Shown here: one piece after another, positions 34,661-42,587 of the stretch
Layout of the letters: each line of letters begins with the position of its first letter
Position numbering within the stretch: position 1 is the stretch's first letter
Assembly (NCBI RefSeq): GCF_000526155.1
Contig: NZ_JAFN01000001.1
Coordinates: 2,753,014 to 2,817,013 of the forward strand
Source: Deferrisoma camini S3R1
GTDB lineage: Bacteria; Desulfobacterota; Deferrisomatia; Deferrisomatales; Deferrisomataceae
DNA: 64,000 bases
Reading direction: 5' to 3'
Notes under the pieces: model-generated
The model's database searches: none
Told to the model about the DNA's origin: nothing
Seen by the model: only the letters and a program-made list of their open reading frames with translations
Translations under genes and position numbers: made by a program

Positions 34661-34690
34661 ATTCCTGACAATACTAGTATAGTCAGGAAT
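34661..34690. promoter_or_regulatory. Near-perfect 30-base palindrome upstream of secreted operon
   Basis: The arms ATTCCTGAC and GTCAGGAAT flank a palindromic core ATACTAGTAT, with one mismatched base pair (A-A) on each side. It is an AT-rich island in very GC-rich DNA, 49 bases before the start of the minus-strand secreted operon, and it includes a TATACT that could serve as a -10. It looks like an operator for a dimeric repressor; no matching regulator is recognised nearby. The rest of 34613-34820 shows no gene. Confidence 0.55.
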
Positions 34691-34831
34691 TATCATGCCT
34701 GATTCGTCTCCCCTGTCAACACTGCGGCCGGTTTTCCGCGGGCGGGGGTCTGCCGTTCCCCCTTTTTTCGCTGTCGTCACGTCCCCCGTTACGACGGAAA
34801 ACCCCCGTCATCTCAAGGGCGGAGGGATGCC

Positions 34832-35269
34832 ATGGGCGTGAGGTTTGAAGACCTTTTCGAGGCGTTCGCGTTCGTCACAGGAGGTGGGTTCGTCGAACAC
34901 CGGGCGTTCGTCCACCGGGAGTCCGGGGAGGTCCTGTTCTGGAGCGACGACCTCGAATGGTTCGACGACGATCCTCCCGAGGGCGTCGAGTACCCCGACG
35001 ACCTGGGGCCGGAGTGGATCGAGGTGCCCGATCCGGGCCATCTGGACCTCGGCCGAGCGCTGGTCCGGCGGTTCGTGGAGGCCCACATCCCGGACGAGGC
35101 CCGCACCGTGGAGGGGTTCTTCCGGCGGAAGGGAGCCTACCGTCGGTTCAAGGACTTCCTGTACGACCGCGGCCTTCTGGAGACCTGGTACCGGTTCGAG
35201 GAGGAGGCGCAAAGGAGCGCCCTTCGGCAGTGGGCAAAAGACGAGGGGCTCACCCTCGTCGAGGAGTGA
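34832..35269 (+). CDS. UPF0158-family protein, copy 2
   Basis: 145 residues, the duplicate of the protein at 28591. Differences are VPDPGH for VPNPGH, GAYRRF for GAYGRF, FLYDRG for FLHDRG and LTLVEE for LTLIEE. The reading frame is intact, so both copies could be expressed. It keeps the same ribosome-binding site (GGAGGG), since the repeat boundary lies just before it, but the promoter region upstream is different in the two copies. Confidence 0.8.
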   Translation: MGVRFEDLFEAFAFVTGGGFVEHRAFVHRESGEVLFWSDDLEWFDDDPPEGVEYPDDLGPEWIEVPDPGHLDLGRALVRRFVEAHIPDEARTVEGFFRRKGAYRRFKDFLYDRGLLETWYRFEEEAQRSALRQWAKDEGLTLVEE

Positions 35270-35357
35270 GCCGCCCCGCCCCCCTTGAGCGGTCTTCCCG
35301 CGGTCGTTCAGGGAGCGGGTGGGGGACCGGGCAACTTGTTGCTCGCCCAACGTGTAG

Positions 35358-35507
35358 GCGCAACCTCCCCAGGGGCTGGGAAAGCCCGAACCCCTGAAAT
35401 ACCTCGATCCCAACGTCTGGTCCCGTCGGATCACCCAGGAACACCGCCTGGTGTACCGCGTAACCGCGGACCGCGTGGACTTCCTCCAAGCCCGATACCA
35501 CTACTGA
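35358..35507 (+). pseudogene. Txe/YoeB toxin C-terminal remnant, copy 2
   Basis: The same 50-codon remnant as at 29117, preceded by the same in-frame TAG and ending in RYHY. Because both copies share the truncation, the toxin was already broken before the duplication. The 35270-35766 gap otherwise holds only the second REP-like palindrome and the end of the direct repeat. Confidence 0.82.
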
Positions 35508-35599
35508 CCCGGGCCGCCAGACTGCCGTGGATCGTGAGACGTAAATCGTTGTCGGGGACCGTTGGGACGAGGGGCAGCCGGGCGCGCGGGCCCACATCG

Positions 35600-35621
35600 G
35601 TAGGAGCCTGCTCCCGCAGGC
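35600..35621 (+). repeat. GTAG-type REP-like palindrome, copy 2
   Basis: Identical GTAGGAGCCTGCTCCCGCAGGC to the copy at 29359. Here it is followed by GATC, close to the GA that ends many GTAG REPs; copy 1 continues with CATC. Confidence 0.6.
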
Positions 35622-35766
35622 GATCCCGGGCAGCAGGCCCGGCCGGCTCGGCGGTCAGCGTTTAGCCCTCCCGGCTCGGCATTAGGCAACTACGCAGCAG
35701 GGCCTCCCGTGGAGTACGTGTTCACCCAGTGACGACGGCCGCCGTCCCGGTGATCCGGAGGCGCCC

Positions 35767-36402
35767 TCACGCGCTCTCCGTCAGCGCGAGCCGGACACCG
35801 AGCCCCAGCAGGACCGACCCCAGCAGCCGGTCTAGCCACACCGAGGCCCTCCGGTTCCGCCGGAACAGGGCGGTCGCCCGGGCCGCCACCAGGACGACCC
35901 CGAACTCCACCACCACGGCCACCAGGATCACCAGGACACCGAGCAGCAGGAGCTGGCCGGTGGGGTTGCCCAGCTCGGGCCGGACGAACTGGGGCAGGAA
36001 CGCCATGAAGAAAACCGCCACCTTGGGGTTCAGGATGTCCACCAGGGCCCCCTGCTTGAACGCGCCCCACGGCGTGGTCCGGACCGCCTCCGGTGTCGGC
36101 GCGTCGAACGCGGTGCCCTTGGACCGCAGGTGCCCGATCCCCAGCCAGGTCAGGTACGCCGCGCCCGCGAATTTGACGACCGTGAAGGCCGCCGCAGAGG
36201 TCGCGATGATCGTGGAGACGCCGAACGCCGTCGCGAGCACGTGCACCAGGGCGCCGGTGCACACCCCCAGGGACGACGCCACCCCCACCCGCCGCCCCCG
36301 GGCGACCGTGTTCGACACGATGTGGACCAGATCCGGGCCCGGCGACAGGTTGATCGCCAGGGCCGCGGAGAAAAAGACCATCCAGTAGGCGCCCGCTTCC
36401 AT
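35767..36402 (-). CDS. LysE/RhtB-family amino-acid exporter
   Basis: 211 residues with six predicted membrane helices, the standard size for LysE/RhtB exporters. The opening MVFFSAALAINLSPGPDLVHIVSNTVARGRRVG carries the family signature (A-x-x-x-S-PGPD-x-x-x-V). GALVDILNPKVAVFFMAFLPQFV is the second conserved block. It probably exports an amino acid or a derivative such as a homoserine lactone; which one is unknown. It stands alone on the minus strand between the direct repeat and a broken PIN gene, and it overlaps neither. The 36403-36633 gap shows no gene. Confidence 0.9.
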   Translation of the reverse strand: MEAGAYWMVFFSAALAINLSPGPDLVHIVSNTVARGRRVGVASSLGVCTGALVHVLATAFGVSTIIATSAAAFTVVKFAGAAYLTWLGIGHLRSKGTAFDAPTPEAVRTTPWGAFKQGALVDILNPKVAVFFMAFLPQFVRPELGNPTGQLLLLGVLVILVAVVVEFGVVLVAARATALFRRNRRASVWLDRLLGSVLLGLGVRLALTESA

Positions 36403-36633
36403 CGGATCCCGTCCCGGGTTTCAGGGTTGAACAGCCGGTCACTCGGCCGGCCGTTTGTACCCGCTGGGACCAACCGGGTCAAGCGCCCTCGCCCCGCCGG
36501 ACCAAGCCAGAGACCAGGTTGGACACCGCTTGACCGGACGCAACCGAAAGATCGCGGTGCCCTCGACGACTCGCGCCCGGACCGCCCCGGCATCGTCGCT
36601 CCCCTCCCCCCACCCTCCCGTACGTGGTTCCCA

Positions 36634-37010
36634 TCAGGGTGTCAACACGTGCTCTTGGAACCATTTGGGCGAGACGATGCGAAGATCGTCGATGCGCGAC
36701 AGCGCCAGCAGATCGCGATCCCCTGTGACAAGATGGTCGGCCCCGGCCATCACGGCATGAGCCACGAGGTAGTCGTCCTTCGGATCCCGAACCACCGCAG
36801 GGATCGGCTTGGAGATCTCCGGAAGCATCTCCCCGACCTCTCGGAGGATATCGAGGAGCTCCTCCATGTCCTCCGTGCGAATCCGCTCCGCAAGATACGC
36901 CTTGCCTTCCACGCACCCAACGATTTCCTCGAGCAGGCCGGTGGGCACGAGCGAGGCGAATCGCCCGAGGATCCCCGCCCGCACAATCGCACCCACCGGG
37001 CCCTTCCGGC
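36634..37010 (-). pseudogene. PIN-domain toxin, N-terminus lost
   Basis: The frame ending at 36634 gives GPVGAIVRAGILGRFASLVP, then LLEEIVGCVEGKAYL, then VRDPKDDYLVAHAVMAGADHLVTGDRDLLAL. This matches the VapC-like PIN_3 family from about residue 15 onward. The acidic residues of the second half (PKDD, TGDRDLL) are present, but the first strand with the catalytic Asp (normally VxDTN) is missing. A GTG at 36996 with GGAAGGG upstream could still start a 120-residue product. The expected antitoxin is absent, replaced by the end of the neighbouring secreted-protein gene. Confidence 0.7.
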
Positions 37011-37070
37011 CCGGCCTCGTCGGGGAGCAAGCCGGGCCGCCGATGGGAACGAACCACGCGAGCCCGGCGC

Positions 37071-37916
37071 TTACGGCCGGGCGTTTTTGGCGTAGAGCTG
37101 GCCGTCGAAGTAGTACATGGTGCCCAGGAAGACCCGACCGTTCTCCCGGTGGACCACGTACGAGATCTCGTTCCGGCCTCCGCCGGCATAGGTGAGCACG
37201 AGCTCTCCCTCCTCCAGGGTTCCCCGAACCTCCCACCGGCCCGACGCGGCTGCCGTGCCCAGGGCGCTGCCGGCGTCGTTGGAGTAGCCGGTCTCGCCGC
37301 CCATCACGAAGGTGCCGTCCGCCCGCAGGGCCACCGTGCTCTCCCGGGTGGAGTAGCTGCTCGGGATGCCGCTCTTCTCGTAGTGCCACCACACCCCCAC
37401 GAACCGGGCCGCCAGGGAGCGGTCCGGCGCCAGGAACCGCAGGGACCGGACCACCTGCTCCACCGCCTCCCGGTGCGACGGGCCGTAGGCGTCGGCCGAG
37501 GTGACGGCGAGCACGGCCGCGCCGCCGCCCCCCTCGGGGGCGAGGACCATGGCACCCCACCCCTTCACGGCGGCGCCGTTGGAGGTCCCGGCCAGGGGAC
37601 CGGCGATTCCCCGCCTACCCAGGGGCTCCACCGGCCCCGAAGGGGCGATCCGGGTGCCGCCGTCGGTGACGCCTTGGGAAAAGAGGCGCCGCAGATCGTC
37701 GGGAGTGGTGGCCTCGTGGCGGAATACCACCAGGAGCCCTGGGATCGTCGCGTGCCCCAGCACCGCCCCTTGGGGCGTCTGCCGGGCCGTCCACCCGGGC
37801 GGGGGCCGAAAGGCGAATCCGGCCGCCGGCAGGCTCACCTCGGTACCGGCCGCTCCGGAAACCTGGGCCCCAAAAAGAAGGGCCGCGACCACTCCGATCC
37901 ATCGCCGAGTGCCCAT
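37071..37916 (-). CDS. Secreted protein with C-terminal GVWW domain
   Basis: 281 residues with a signal peptide (WIGVVAALLFGAQVSGAAG). The first half (FAFRPPPGWTARQ..., then LLVVFRHEATTPDDLRRLF) resembles PsbP/DUF1795-like folds. The second half begins FVGVWWHYEKSG and contains STVALRADGTFVMGGETGYS, GRWEVRGTLEEGELVLTY, a lipocalin-like beta domain. The same domain ends the lipoprotein at 41772-42518 (GVWWGYAG...GSWTVTG...TIHVSY). No catalytic motif is visible. ATG 37916 is placed at the signal peptide; a TTG upstream is possible. It is the last of the long series of exported proteins on the minus strand. Confidence 0.65.
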   Translation of the reverse strand: MGTRRWIGVVAALLFGAQVSGAAGTEVSLPAAGFAFRPPPGWTARQTPQGAVLGHATIPGLLVVFRHEATTPDDLRRLFSQGVTDGGTRIAPSGPVEPLGRRGIAGPLAGTSNGAAVKGWGAMVLAPEGGGGAAVLAVTSADAYGPSHREAVEQVVRSLRFLAPDRSLAARFVGVWWHYEKSGIPSSYSTRESTVALRADGTFVMGGETGYSNDAGSALGTAAASGRWEVRGTLEEGELVLTYAGGGRNEISYVVHRENGRVFLGTMYYFDGQLYAKNARP

Positions 37917-37954
37917 GTCCGTTGCTTCTCGTGCCTCACGCCAAGGCACTAATC

Positions 37955-38207
37955 CCAACGAAAGTATTGCCAGACCCGTGCCCCTTCCCCTTGGGGAGTG
38001 CGGGGTGGGGGCCTGGTTCCGGCCGGGCGCGAGTGCGGCATCCGATCGCCGCGCCTTCTCATGCCGCCGCTTGTGCGTCGATCCAGGCCACGATAGCGGA
38101 ACCCACGGAATCCGGAGGGGATCCGGACGTTCGGAGGGCGCGGCGAGCTAAGGGGCCGCACCCGGCGCTCCACCAGGCCCCCACCCCGCACCCTGGCAAT
38201 ACGTTTG
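37955..38207 (-). repeat. MITE-like palindromic element, copy 2 (inverted)
   Basis: The reverse complement of the element at 18754-19008, with differences mostly in the middle. The ends are again CAACG and CGTTTG with TATTGCCAG/CTGGCAATA subterminal repeats and GTGCGGGGTGGGGG. It fills the gap between the GVWW protein and the clostripain gene, 20 bases from the stop of the latter. Confidence 0.75.
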
Positions 38208-38227
38208 CAGGTCTTAGCAACTCGAGA

Positions 38228-41200
38228 TCACCGAGCCCGTGCGTACCGGGTGACTCCCCCCATCTCGTCCTGCAGGATCAGCTCCGCCGCCCCCAGCCGG
38301 AACCGGAACACCATGGTCGTGCCGGTGACCAGGCTCTGCGCCTCGATCGTGTCCCCCTGCACCCGGAGCACGCCCTGATCCACCGGCTGGCCGAACTCGT
38401 AGTACACCCACTGGGTGCCCTGGATCACCAGCCCCGTGCCCTCTGCCGACCGCCACACGCCGTCGAGGGACACCGCACCGGCTCCGGGTGCGGTGCCGCC
38501 CGGGCCCGGGGGCTGCCCGGCCGGCACCGATGCGGGGGCCGACCGCAGCCTGAGGGCCGGGCCGGACCGCTTCACGAACACCTGAAGCTCTCCGCTCAAC
38601 AGGTCCATCGCGAGCATGACCCCCCGGCCGTTCACCTGGTCGAACACCGGATAGGTCATGGCGTAGCCGTAGTCGAACCGGGGCGAGCCCCGCTCGTCCA
38701 GCACGTACTGGCGCAGGTGGGGCAGGCCCTGGCGCTGGATCACCGTGACCACGTCGAGCCCCCGGTACAGGTCCTGCCCCCGAGGCCGGCTCACGATCTT
38801 CTTGAGCACGCCCTTCAGCCGAGGGTGGGGCCGGTAGGTCACGAACCCTCCCAGGGGCACCATCCGGCGTGCCTGGAACCACGCGTTGGGATCGATCAGC
38901 TCCCACTCCCCCTCGAGGTTCTCGGCCGTCAACTCCTCGGCGGCGGACTCCCGGTTGGCCAGCAGGTCGTCCCCCCGCTCGGCCACCCGGAAGGTATGCC
39001 GGCCGAGATTGGACCGGCCGGTGAGGGACTCCAACGCCAGCAGCACCTCGTACTGCCCCGGCGGCACCAGATCGATGGTCAAGATGGGGCCGTCCTTCCA
39101 CGCCATCTCGCCCGTGGGGGTGTAGCTCACCCCTCCCCGGTCGTCCACGGTCTCCAGCAGGGGCCGGATCCGCGCATCGGGCGGCGGGTCCACCTCGGCG
39201 TACACCACGGTGCCGTCCTTGCGGGGCACCTCCACCACCACCGAGGCGGGCAACCACAGCCAGTTGTAGTACACCGTGGCGAAGAACTCCCCGTACTTGG
39301 GGTCCACGTACTGCACCGGCACGGTCATCACGTGGGCCACGTTGTTGCCGATATCGGTTTCGTCCAGGGTGACCGGGAACGCGGCCTCTCCGTTGGCGAG
39401 CAGGTGGCGGGTACCGTCGTAACGGAACCGCACGTCATGCCGACCGTCGGGGTACGTGTACACCTGAAGGAGCTCCGCCCGGCCGCGCTTGGGCACGGCG
39501 CCGCCCTCGTCGCCCGGGGATGCCTTGCGCAGCAGCGACTTGCGAAAGAGCAGGGTCCGCCCCCCGGCGTCGTCCCGTTCCCCGATCAGGGCGTAGGCAT
39601 AGAGCAGATTGGTGCCCTCGAAGGTGAACTCGAATCCGTCCTGACCGAGGTGGAGCACCTCGCCCACGGGCTGATTCCGAAGCAGGCTGATCGTCCGGAT
39701 GCCGCCCAGCCGGATCCGGGCCGGGTTCTCCCGCTGGGCCGCGTACAGGGCCCGGAGGGTCGGCACCCACCGGGTCTCCGTTCCGAACCGCGTCGCTAGG
39801 TAGGCGTCGTTGAGCAGGTCGGCCCGGAACGGCGCATACACCGCCACGCCGCGGCTGTTGCGGTGGCGGGAGCTGGTGCGGCTGCGGATCACCACCCGCC
39901 GGAGGGCCGCCTCGAACCCGGCGTACTCCGGCAGCGATCCCACCGCCGGGGTCAAACGGGCCAGGTTGGCGAAGGCGTTGCCGAGATCCACGCTCAGAAG
40001 CCCGTTCTTGCCCTTGCGCACGTCTCCCAACGAGGCGTAGCCCTCGGAGAAGAACAGGGTCCGGGTGAACGCCGGCCAGTTCTCGCCCAGGGTGCTCCCG
40101 ATGCGGCCCAGCAGGGCGTCCAGGGCCTCCACCGTCCCGCCGACCTCCCGGAGATCCAGGGCCGACAGGGTGGTGACCGCCTCGTTGCGGGCCAGGTAGT
40201 AGGCGTCGAACGCGTCCACGATGTCGGCCGCCACCTGCCGAGGGCTCCGGCCGGGCCGGCCGAACAGGGGGAGCACCGTGTCGTAGGGCCAGCCGTCCCC
40301 GGGCTCCACGGCCTCGGAGGCCACCATCACGTCGGCCACGTCCCGAAGCTCGTAGGCGGCCTCGATCTGGGCCATCAGGCACATGTCGAACCCCACCAGG
40401 TCCAGCCGGGCCACGTCCGCGTCCCGAAGCCCGGCCTCGATGGCCCGGCGCAGCTCGGGCAGGGTCAGGTGGTCCTCCCCGCTGTCGACGCCCGGCGCCT
40501 GTTCGTCGCTGACGTGGCTCGCCCACCCGCCCCCGTGGTCCCACAGGAGCAGCGCCCGCCGTTTGGACGGAGCGAGCCCGAACCCCTTCGCGATAAACGC
40601 GCGCAGCACCGCGGGGTCGCCCATGTTCACCTCGCCCAGGTCGGCCAGCACCTTCGACTGGATCCCGGCCTCGGGCGCCCGGCGGACCCGGAGAATCCGG
40701 GCTCCGGTCCAGTCCCCCTCGGCATCGGTGTACCCTTTGGCGCGATCCAGCAGCACCAGCACCTCCACCCCCTTGGCCGGCAGGGCGCGCTCCATCTCCT
40801 CGAGGTCCTTCAGGGCGAACGGCTCCAGGTTGTTGTCGCCGTCCAGGTACACGAGCACGGTCCACTCGGCCCCGGCCGCCGGAGGAGCCTCCGGCCCCTC
40901 CGGGGCGTCGGCCGTGGGGGCCGGCGCGGACTGGGCGGCCTGCCTGGCCGGGTACACGAAGAACGGCGCCCATGCCAGCCGCTGGTCGCCCGCGTACACC
41001 TCGAATCGGTACCATCCCTGGGGCCAGCCTCCCTCCGGTCGCCCGGCCCGAAACCGGAGCAGGTTCGTTCCGGCGGACTCGATGGTCACCGTGGTCTCCC
41101 CCAACACGCCCCCGGCCGCCGCCGAGCTCCACACGCCCCGGATCCGGACACCTGGATTCAGGTTCTCGATCATGGCCAGCCCGAAGATCGTCTCGACCTC

Positions 41201-41719
41201 GGTGTCGAACTCGTCCGCGAACGCCTCGGGACGGCCGTTGGCCGTGAGGGCGCGGGCGAGGCCCAGGGTGGTGAACAAGGGGGGTGGGTCGCCGTCGCGG
41301 GGAGCGATCGAGAACGGGACCCGGCCGAACGCCTCTCCGTCAAGGGACAGAACCACCGCGTAGTTGCCGGGCGGCCAGGTCCGCCCTTCGGCCAAAGAGA
41401 TCTGAAGGTGCGCCCGGGTGAACCCGTCGGCTTCGATGGGGATGTCGGTGGTGGCGATCACGTAGTCGGGCTCGCTCACCGCATCCACCGCCACCCACGC
41501 GCCCTTTATCGTGGTCCCTGTCTTCACGCCGTTCAGGTCCACCACCGCATGGAGTTCGCGTTGGTCTTCCGGGAACCTCTGGCCCACCCCCTTGGGCACC
41601 ACGTCCTCGGTGATCCCCACCGACACGGTGCCGGACAGCAGCTCGGCCGCCCGGACCCCCGGAGCCAGGAGGTCCAGCAGAAGGCACAGCACGAAGAACG
41701 GTCGGACGAGCCGGGTCAT
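38228..41719 (-). CDS. Secreted clostripain-family (C11) cysteine protease
   Basis: 1163 residues with a signal peptide (FFVLCLLLDLLAPGVRA). Two beta-rich N-terminal domains (to about 270) precede a C11 catalytic domain that starts EWTVLVYLDGDNNLEPFALKDL. The catalytic dyad is His395 in LLWDHGGGW and Cys447 in GFDMCLM; VASEAVEPGDGWPYD follows. Clostripains cleave after basic residues and are often calcium-dependent and autoprocessed. The C-terminal half is beta-rich and ends with a lipocalin-like GVWRSAEGTG... domain that recalls the GVWW domains next door. The lipoprotein and beta-helix genes upstream on this strand may share its transcript. Confidence 0.85.
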   Translation of the reverse strand: MTRLVRPFFVLCLLLDLLAPGVRAAELLSGTVSVGITEDVVPKGVGQRFPEDQRELHAVVDLNGVKTGTTIKGAWVAVDAVSEPDYVIATTDIPIEADGFTRAHLQISLAEGRTWPPGNYAVVLSLDGEAFGRVPFSIAPRDGDPPPLFTTLGLARALTANGRPEAFADEFDTEVETIFGLAMIENLNPGVRIRGVWSSAAAGGVLGETTVTIESAGTNLLRFRAGRPEGGWPQGWYRFEVYAGDQRLAWAPFFVYPARQAAQSAPAPTADAPEGPEAPPAAGAEWTVLVYLDGDNNLEPFALKDLEEMERALPAKGVEVLVLLDRAKGYTDAEGDWTGARILRVRRAPEAGIQSKVLADLGEVNMGDPAVLRAFIAKGFGLAPSKRRALLLWDHGGGWASHVSDEQAPGVDSGEDHLTLPELRRAIEAGLRDADVARLDLVGFDMCLMAQIEAAYELRDVADVMVASEAVEPGDGWPYDTVLPLFGRPGRSPRQVAADIVDAFDAYYLARNEAVTTLSALDLREVGGTVEALDALLGRIGSTLGENWPAFTRTLFFSEGYASLGDVRKGKNGLLSVDLGNAFANLARLTPAVGSLPEYAGFEAALRRVVIRSRTSSRHRNSRGVAVYAPFRADLLNDAYLATRFGTETRWVPTLRALYAAQRENPARIRLGGIRTISLLRNQPVGEVLHLGQDGFEFTFEGTNLLYAYALIGERDDAGGRTLLFRKSLLRKASPGDEGGAVPKRGRAELLQVYTYPDGRHDVRFRYDGTRHLLANGEAAFPVTLDETDIGNNVAHVMTVPVQYVDPKYGEFFATVYYNWLWLPASVVVEVPRKDGTVVYAEVDPPPDARIRPLLETVDDRGGVSYTPTGEMAWKDGPILTIDLVPPGQYEVLLALESLTGRSNLGRHTFRVAERGDDLLANRESAAEELTAENLEGEWELIDPNAWFQARRMVPLGGFVTYRPHPRLKGVLKKIVSRPRGQDLYRGLDVVTVIQRQGLPHLRQYVLDERGSPRFDYGYAMTYPVFDQVNGRGVMLAMDLLSGELQVFVKRSGPALRLRSAPASVPAGQPPGPGGTAPGAGAVSLDGVWRSAEGTGLVIQGTQWVYYEFGQPVDQGVLRVQGDTIEAQSLVTGTTMVFRFRLGAAELILQDEMGGVTRYARAR

Positions 41720-41771
41720 GGGAAACGCCTCTCGCTAGCGGGTCGGTGCCCGCAGGGGGAAAGGACCCGTC

Positions 41772-42518
41772 TCATCGACAGGTGGTCGATTTGCGGCACA
41801 GGGTGCTGCCCTCGAACGACAGGCACCCCGGGTCGTTGATCCGGCGAAACCGGATGGTGGCCGTGTCTCCGTTGGCGTACGATACGTGGATCGTCCCCCC
41901 GCTGGCGTCGCCCGTGACCGTCCACGAGCCCGAGCCGCCGCCCCGGCTCGCGGCCCCCCACGCCATGGTCTGGTTGCCGTACTGGTCGGTGGAGGTGCCC
42001 GAGTAGCCCGACTCGGTGAACTCCCGGTACACCCCGCCCGGGCACAGGCCGATCTGGCGCTCGGTGCTGCCCGCGTAGCCCCACCACACCCCGGCGATCT
42101 GCCGGGCCAGGCGGGGGTCGTTGGGACCCGCGGGAGCTGCGCCGCCGCCGGCCGGGGCGGCCGCCGCGTAGTTCATCACCCCGCCCGGGGCGTTCAGGTC
42201 GATATCGAGCCGCAGGTCCCGGTCCACCACCGTGACCTCCCGGGTCACCTTCTCGGCCCGCACCGCGTAGGAGCCCGGCGGCAGCCCGGAGAACCCGTAC
42301 TTGCCGAACATGTCGGTCTGGGCCGACGCCACCGGCCGACCCGAACGCACGTCGAACAGGGTCACCGGCACCATCGCGGCCGGCGCGGTCGGCCCGCGTC
42401 CCAGGTACCCCCACACCGAGAACCCCCGCTGCAGGTCGCCCTTGGGCGGGGCTCCCACGCACGCGGCCAGCAGCACCGCCGTCGCGGCCGCACACCACCA
42501 GGTCTTCGTGCCCATCAT
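41772..42518 (-). CDS. Lipoprotein with carboxypeptidase-regulatory-like and GVWW domains
   Basis: 248 residues. The signal ends in the lipobox LLAAC, so Cys20 should be acylated. Residues about 32-110 form a transthyretin/carboxypeptidase-regulatory-like fold (VTLFDVRSGRPVASAQTD, FGKYGFSGLPPGSYAVRAEK). A Gly/Ala/Pro-rich linker leads to IAGVWWGYAGSTERQIGL and the same lipocalin-like C-terminal domain as in 37071-37916. It contains four C-terminal Cys that may form disulfides. ATG 42518 has AAGGAGA seven bases upstream. It lies between the clostripain and the beta-helix lipoprotein. Confidence 0.72.
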   Translation of the reverse strand: MMGTKTWWCAAATAVLLAACVGAPPKGDLQRGFSVWGYLGRGPTAPAAMVPVTLFDVRSGRPVASAQTDMFGKYGFSGLPPGSYAVRAEKVTREVTVVDRDLRLDIDLNAPGGVMNYAAAAPAGGGAAPAGPNDPRLARQIAGVWWGYAGSTERQIGLCPGGVYREFTESGYSGTSTDQYGNQTMAWGAASRGGGSGSWTVTGDASGGTIHVSYANGDTATIRFRRINDPGCLSFEGSTLCRKSTTCR

Positions 42519-42587
42519 TCCGAGTCTCCTTCGAGGTTTCCGCCTCCGCGTCCGGGCCGCACGCATCGGCCCGTTGGAGAAGGCGGT

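Larger units (their letters stand above)
34821..35700 (+). repeat. Long direct repeat, copy 2 (880 bp)
   Basis: Second copy of the 28580-29460 unit in the same orientation, ending at the same CAACTACGCAGCAG. Substitutions are few and scattered, mostly in the 3' non-coding part; there is one single-base gap. Sequence immediately outside either end is unrelated between the copies. Confidence 0.95.

Noticed and set aside
38193-38208. TGGCAATACGTTTGCA, a -24/-12 sigma-54-like match
   Set aside because: It is the end of the MITE-like element, faces a convergent gene end, and copy 1 of the element lacks the GC of the -12 box.
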